From Vibrio bathopelagicus (GTDB lineage: Bacteria > Pseudomonadota > Gammaproteobacteria > Enterobacterales > Vibrionaceae), in NCBI RefSeq assembly GCF_014879975.1, contig NZ_CP062500.1, positions 868,001-932,000 of the forward strand: a DNA stretch of 64,000 bases. The letters are read 5' to 3'. The position numbers and the translations under genes are program-made. Each line of letters begins with the position of its first letter. The stretch's first letter is position 1. Of the stretch, positions 63,073-64,000 are shown piece after piece. The notes under the pieces were generated by a model. The model was not told the origin of the DNA. It was given only the letters and a program-made list of their open reading frames with translations, and made no database searches.

Positions 63073-64000
63073 CGAAATTGTTCCACAACAAGCTGAAGGC
63101 GGTGAAGTGCTTGATGTCGCTAATGTGGACATCGACTCTATATCGGGTGATGAACGCGCAGCGATCTTGTTATTGAGTCTCAATGAAGAAGATGCGGCTG
63201 GTATTATTCGTCACTTAGAGCCTAAGCAGGTGCAACGTGTGGGTAGTGCGATGGCGCGTGCCACTGACTTGTCACAAGAGAAAGTAGGTGCAGTGCATCG
63301 TGCTTTCTTAGATGATATTCAGAAGTACACCAACATCGGTATGGGCAGTGAAGACTTCATGCGTAACGCATTGGTGGCTGCTCTGGGTGAAGATAAGGCG
63401 AATAACCTTGTTGACCAGATTCTTCTGGGTACCGGTTCGAAAGGCTTGGATTCTCTTAAGTGGATGGATCCTCGTCAGGTGGCAAGTATCATCATCAACG
63501 AGCACCCTCAGATTCAAACGATTGTATTGTCTTACCTAGAAGCCGATCAGTCAGCCGAGATCTTGTCTCAGTTCCCTGAGCGTGTACGTCTAGACTTAAT
63601 GATGCGTATTGCTAACCTTGAAGAAGTTCAACCTTCAGCGCTTGCTGAACTGAACGAAATCATGGAGAAACAGTTTGCGGGTCAAGCTGGTGCTCAAGCA
63701 GCCAAAATTGGTGGCCTGAAAGCTGCGGCTGAAATCATGAACTACATGGATAACAACGTCGAAGGTGTCTTGATGGATCAAATCCGAGATCAAGACGAAG
63801 ACATGGCAACACAGATTCAAGATCTTATGTTTGTCTTTGAAAACCTTATCGAAGTTGATGACCAAGGCGTTCAACGATTGTTGCGTGATGTTCCACAAGA
63901 TATTCTTCAGAAAGCACTTAAGGGTGCCGATGAAAGTCTACGTGAGAAGATCTTCAAGAATATGTCTAAACGTGCTGCAGATATGATGAGAGACGATATT
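63065..64000 (+). CDS. fliG: Flagellar motor switch protein FliG (partial, C-terminus outside window)
   Basis: C-ring subunit that receives torque from the stators. 312 codons are present and the frame is open to the window edge. Family markers are SGDERAAILLLSLNEEDAAG near residues 27-46, LGTGSKGLDSLKWMDPRQ near 120-137, and the EHPQ segment near 147. The window ends in the torque-domain region (KNMSKRAADMMRDDI). It overlaps fliF by 8 bases. Confidence 0.96.
   Translation, partial: MANEIVPQQAEGGEVLDVANVDIDSISGDERAAILLLSLNEEDAAGIIRHLEPKQVQRVGSAMARATDLSQEKVGAVHRAFLDDIQKYTNIGMGSEDFMRNALVAALGEDKANNLVDQILLGTGSKGLDSLKWMDPRQVASIIINEHPQIQTIVLSYLEADQSAEILSQFPERVRLDLMMRIANLEEVQPSALAELNEIMEKQFAGQAGAQAAKIGGLKAAAEIMNYMDNNVEGVLMDQIRDQDEDMATQIQDLMFVFENLIEVDDQGVQRLLRDVPQDILQKALKGADESLREKIFKNMSKRAADMMRDDI

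Overview
The window reads as chromosome 1 of a marine Vibrio, probably of the Splendidus clade. This rests on gene order and protein style: a Vibrio-type polar flagellar cluster with flgT/flgO/flgP, flrA/flrB/flrC and several linked flagellin genes, next to an aryl polyene (APE) pigment cluster. The species is inferred, not proven. There are no tRNA or rRNA genes, no insertion sequences, no prophage and no CRISPR array.

Region 1 (1-4226): a copper-exporting P-type ATPase cut off at the window edge and read leftward from a near-perfect CueR-type promoter, then gltX with its terminator. Region 2 (4324-11083): a compact metabolic cassette. A GntR/FCD regulator is divergent from a tripartite tricarboxylate transporter (binding protein, small and large membrane subunits). 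These are followed without a break by a signal-less gamma-glutamyltransferase-like enzyme and two half-size CHR (ChrA-family) membrane proteins. The regulator and operon are separated by a perfect 26-bp palindrome, and a terminator-like hairpin follows the binding-protein gene. The glutamyltransferase plus split CHR pair recalls the Bacillus ywrD/ywrB/ywrA neighbourhood, so this looks like a transport and processing unit of unknown substrate.

Region 3 (11106-29705): the APE cluster. Seventeen leftward genes (apeC to apeR plus an aromatic amino acid ammonia-lyase) are mostly overlapping or a few bases apart. They encode two ACPs, KS/CLF, a second KS, KR, two hotdog dehydratases, an aryl ligase, acyl- and glycosyl-transferases, a thioesterase, a LolA-like carrier, an MMPL exporter and a lipoprotein. 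A divergent arm encodes a lipoprotein, a methyltransferase and a halogenase-like flavoprotein. One uncharacterised gene (29761-30267) follows.

Region 4 (30407-64000): the flagellar and chemotaxis region. It holds flgT, flgO-flgP, flgN-flgM, flgA, cheV-cheR, flgBCDE, flgFGHIJ, flgKL, three flagellins, flaG-fliD-flaI-fliS, flrA, flrBC and fliE-fliF-fliG (cut off at the right edge). Sigma-54 type promoters (GG-N10-GC) are visible before flgO, flgB (two), flgF, flgK and fliE, with a near-match before the first flagellin. Sigma-28 type promoters are visible before the second and third flagellins and flgM. This fits the known Vibrio hierarchy: FlrA with sigma-54 turns on FlrBC and early genes, FlrC with sigma-54 turns on hook/basal-body genes and the core flagellin, and FliA, released from FlgM, turns on the late flagellins.
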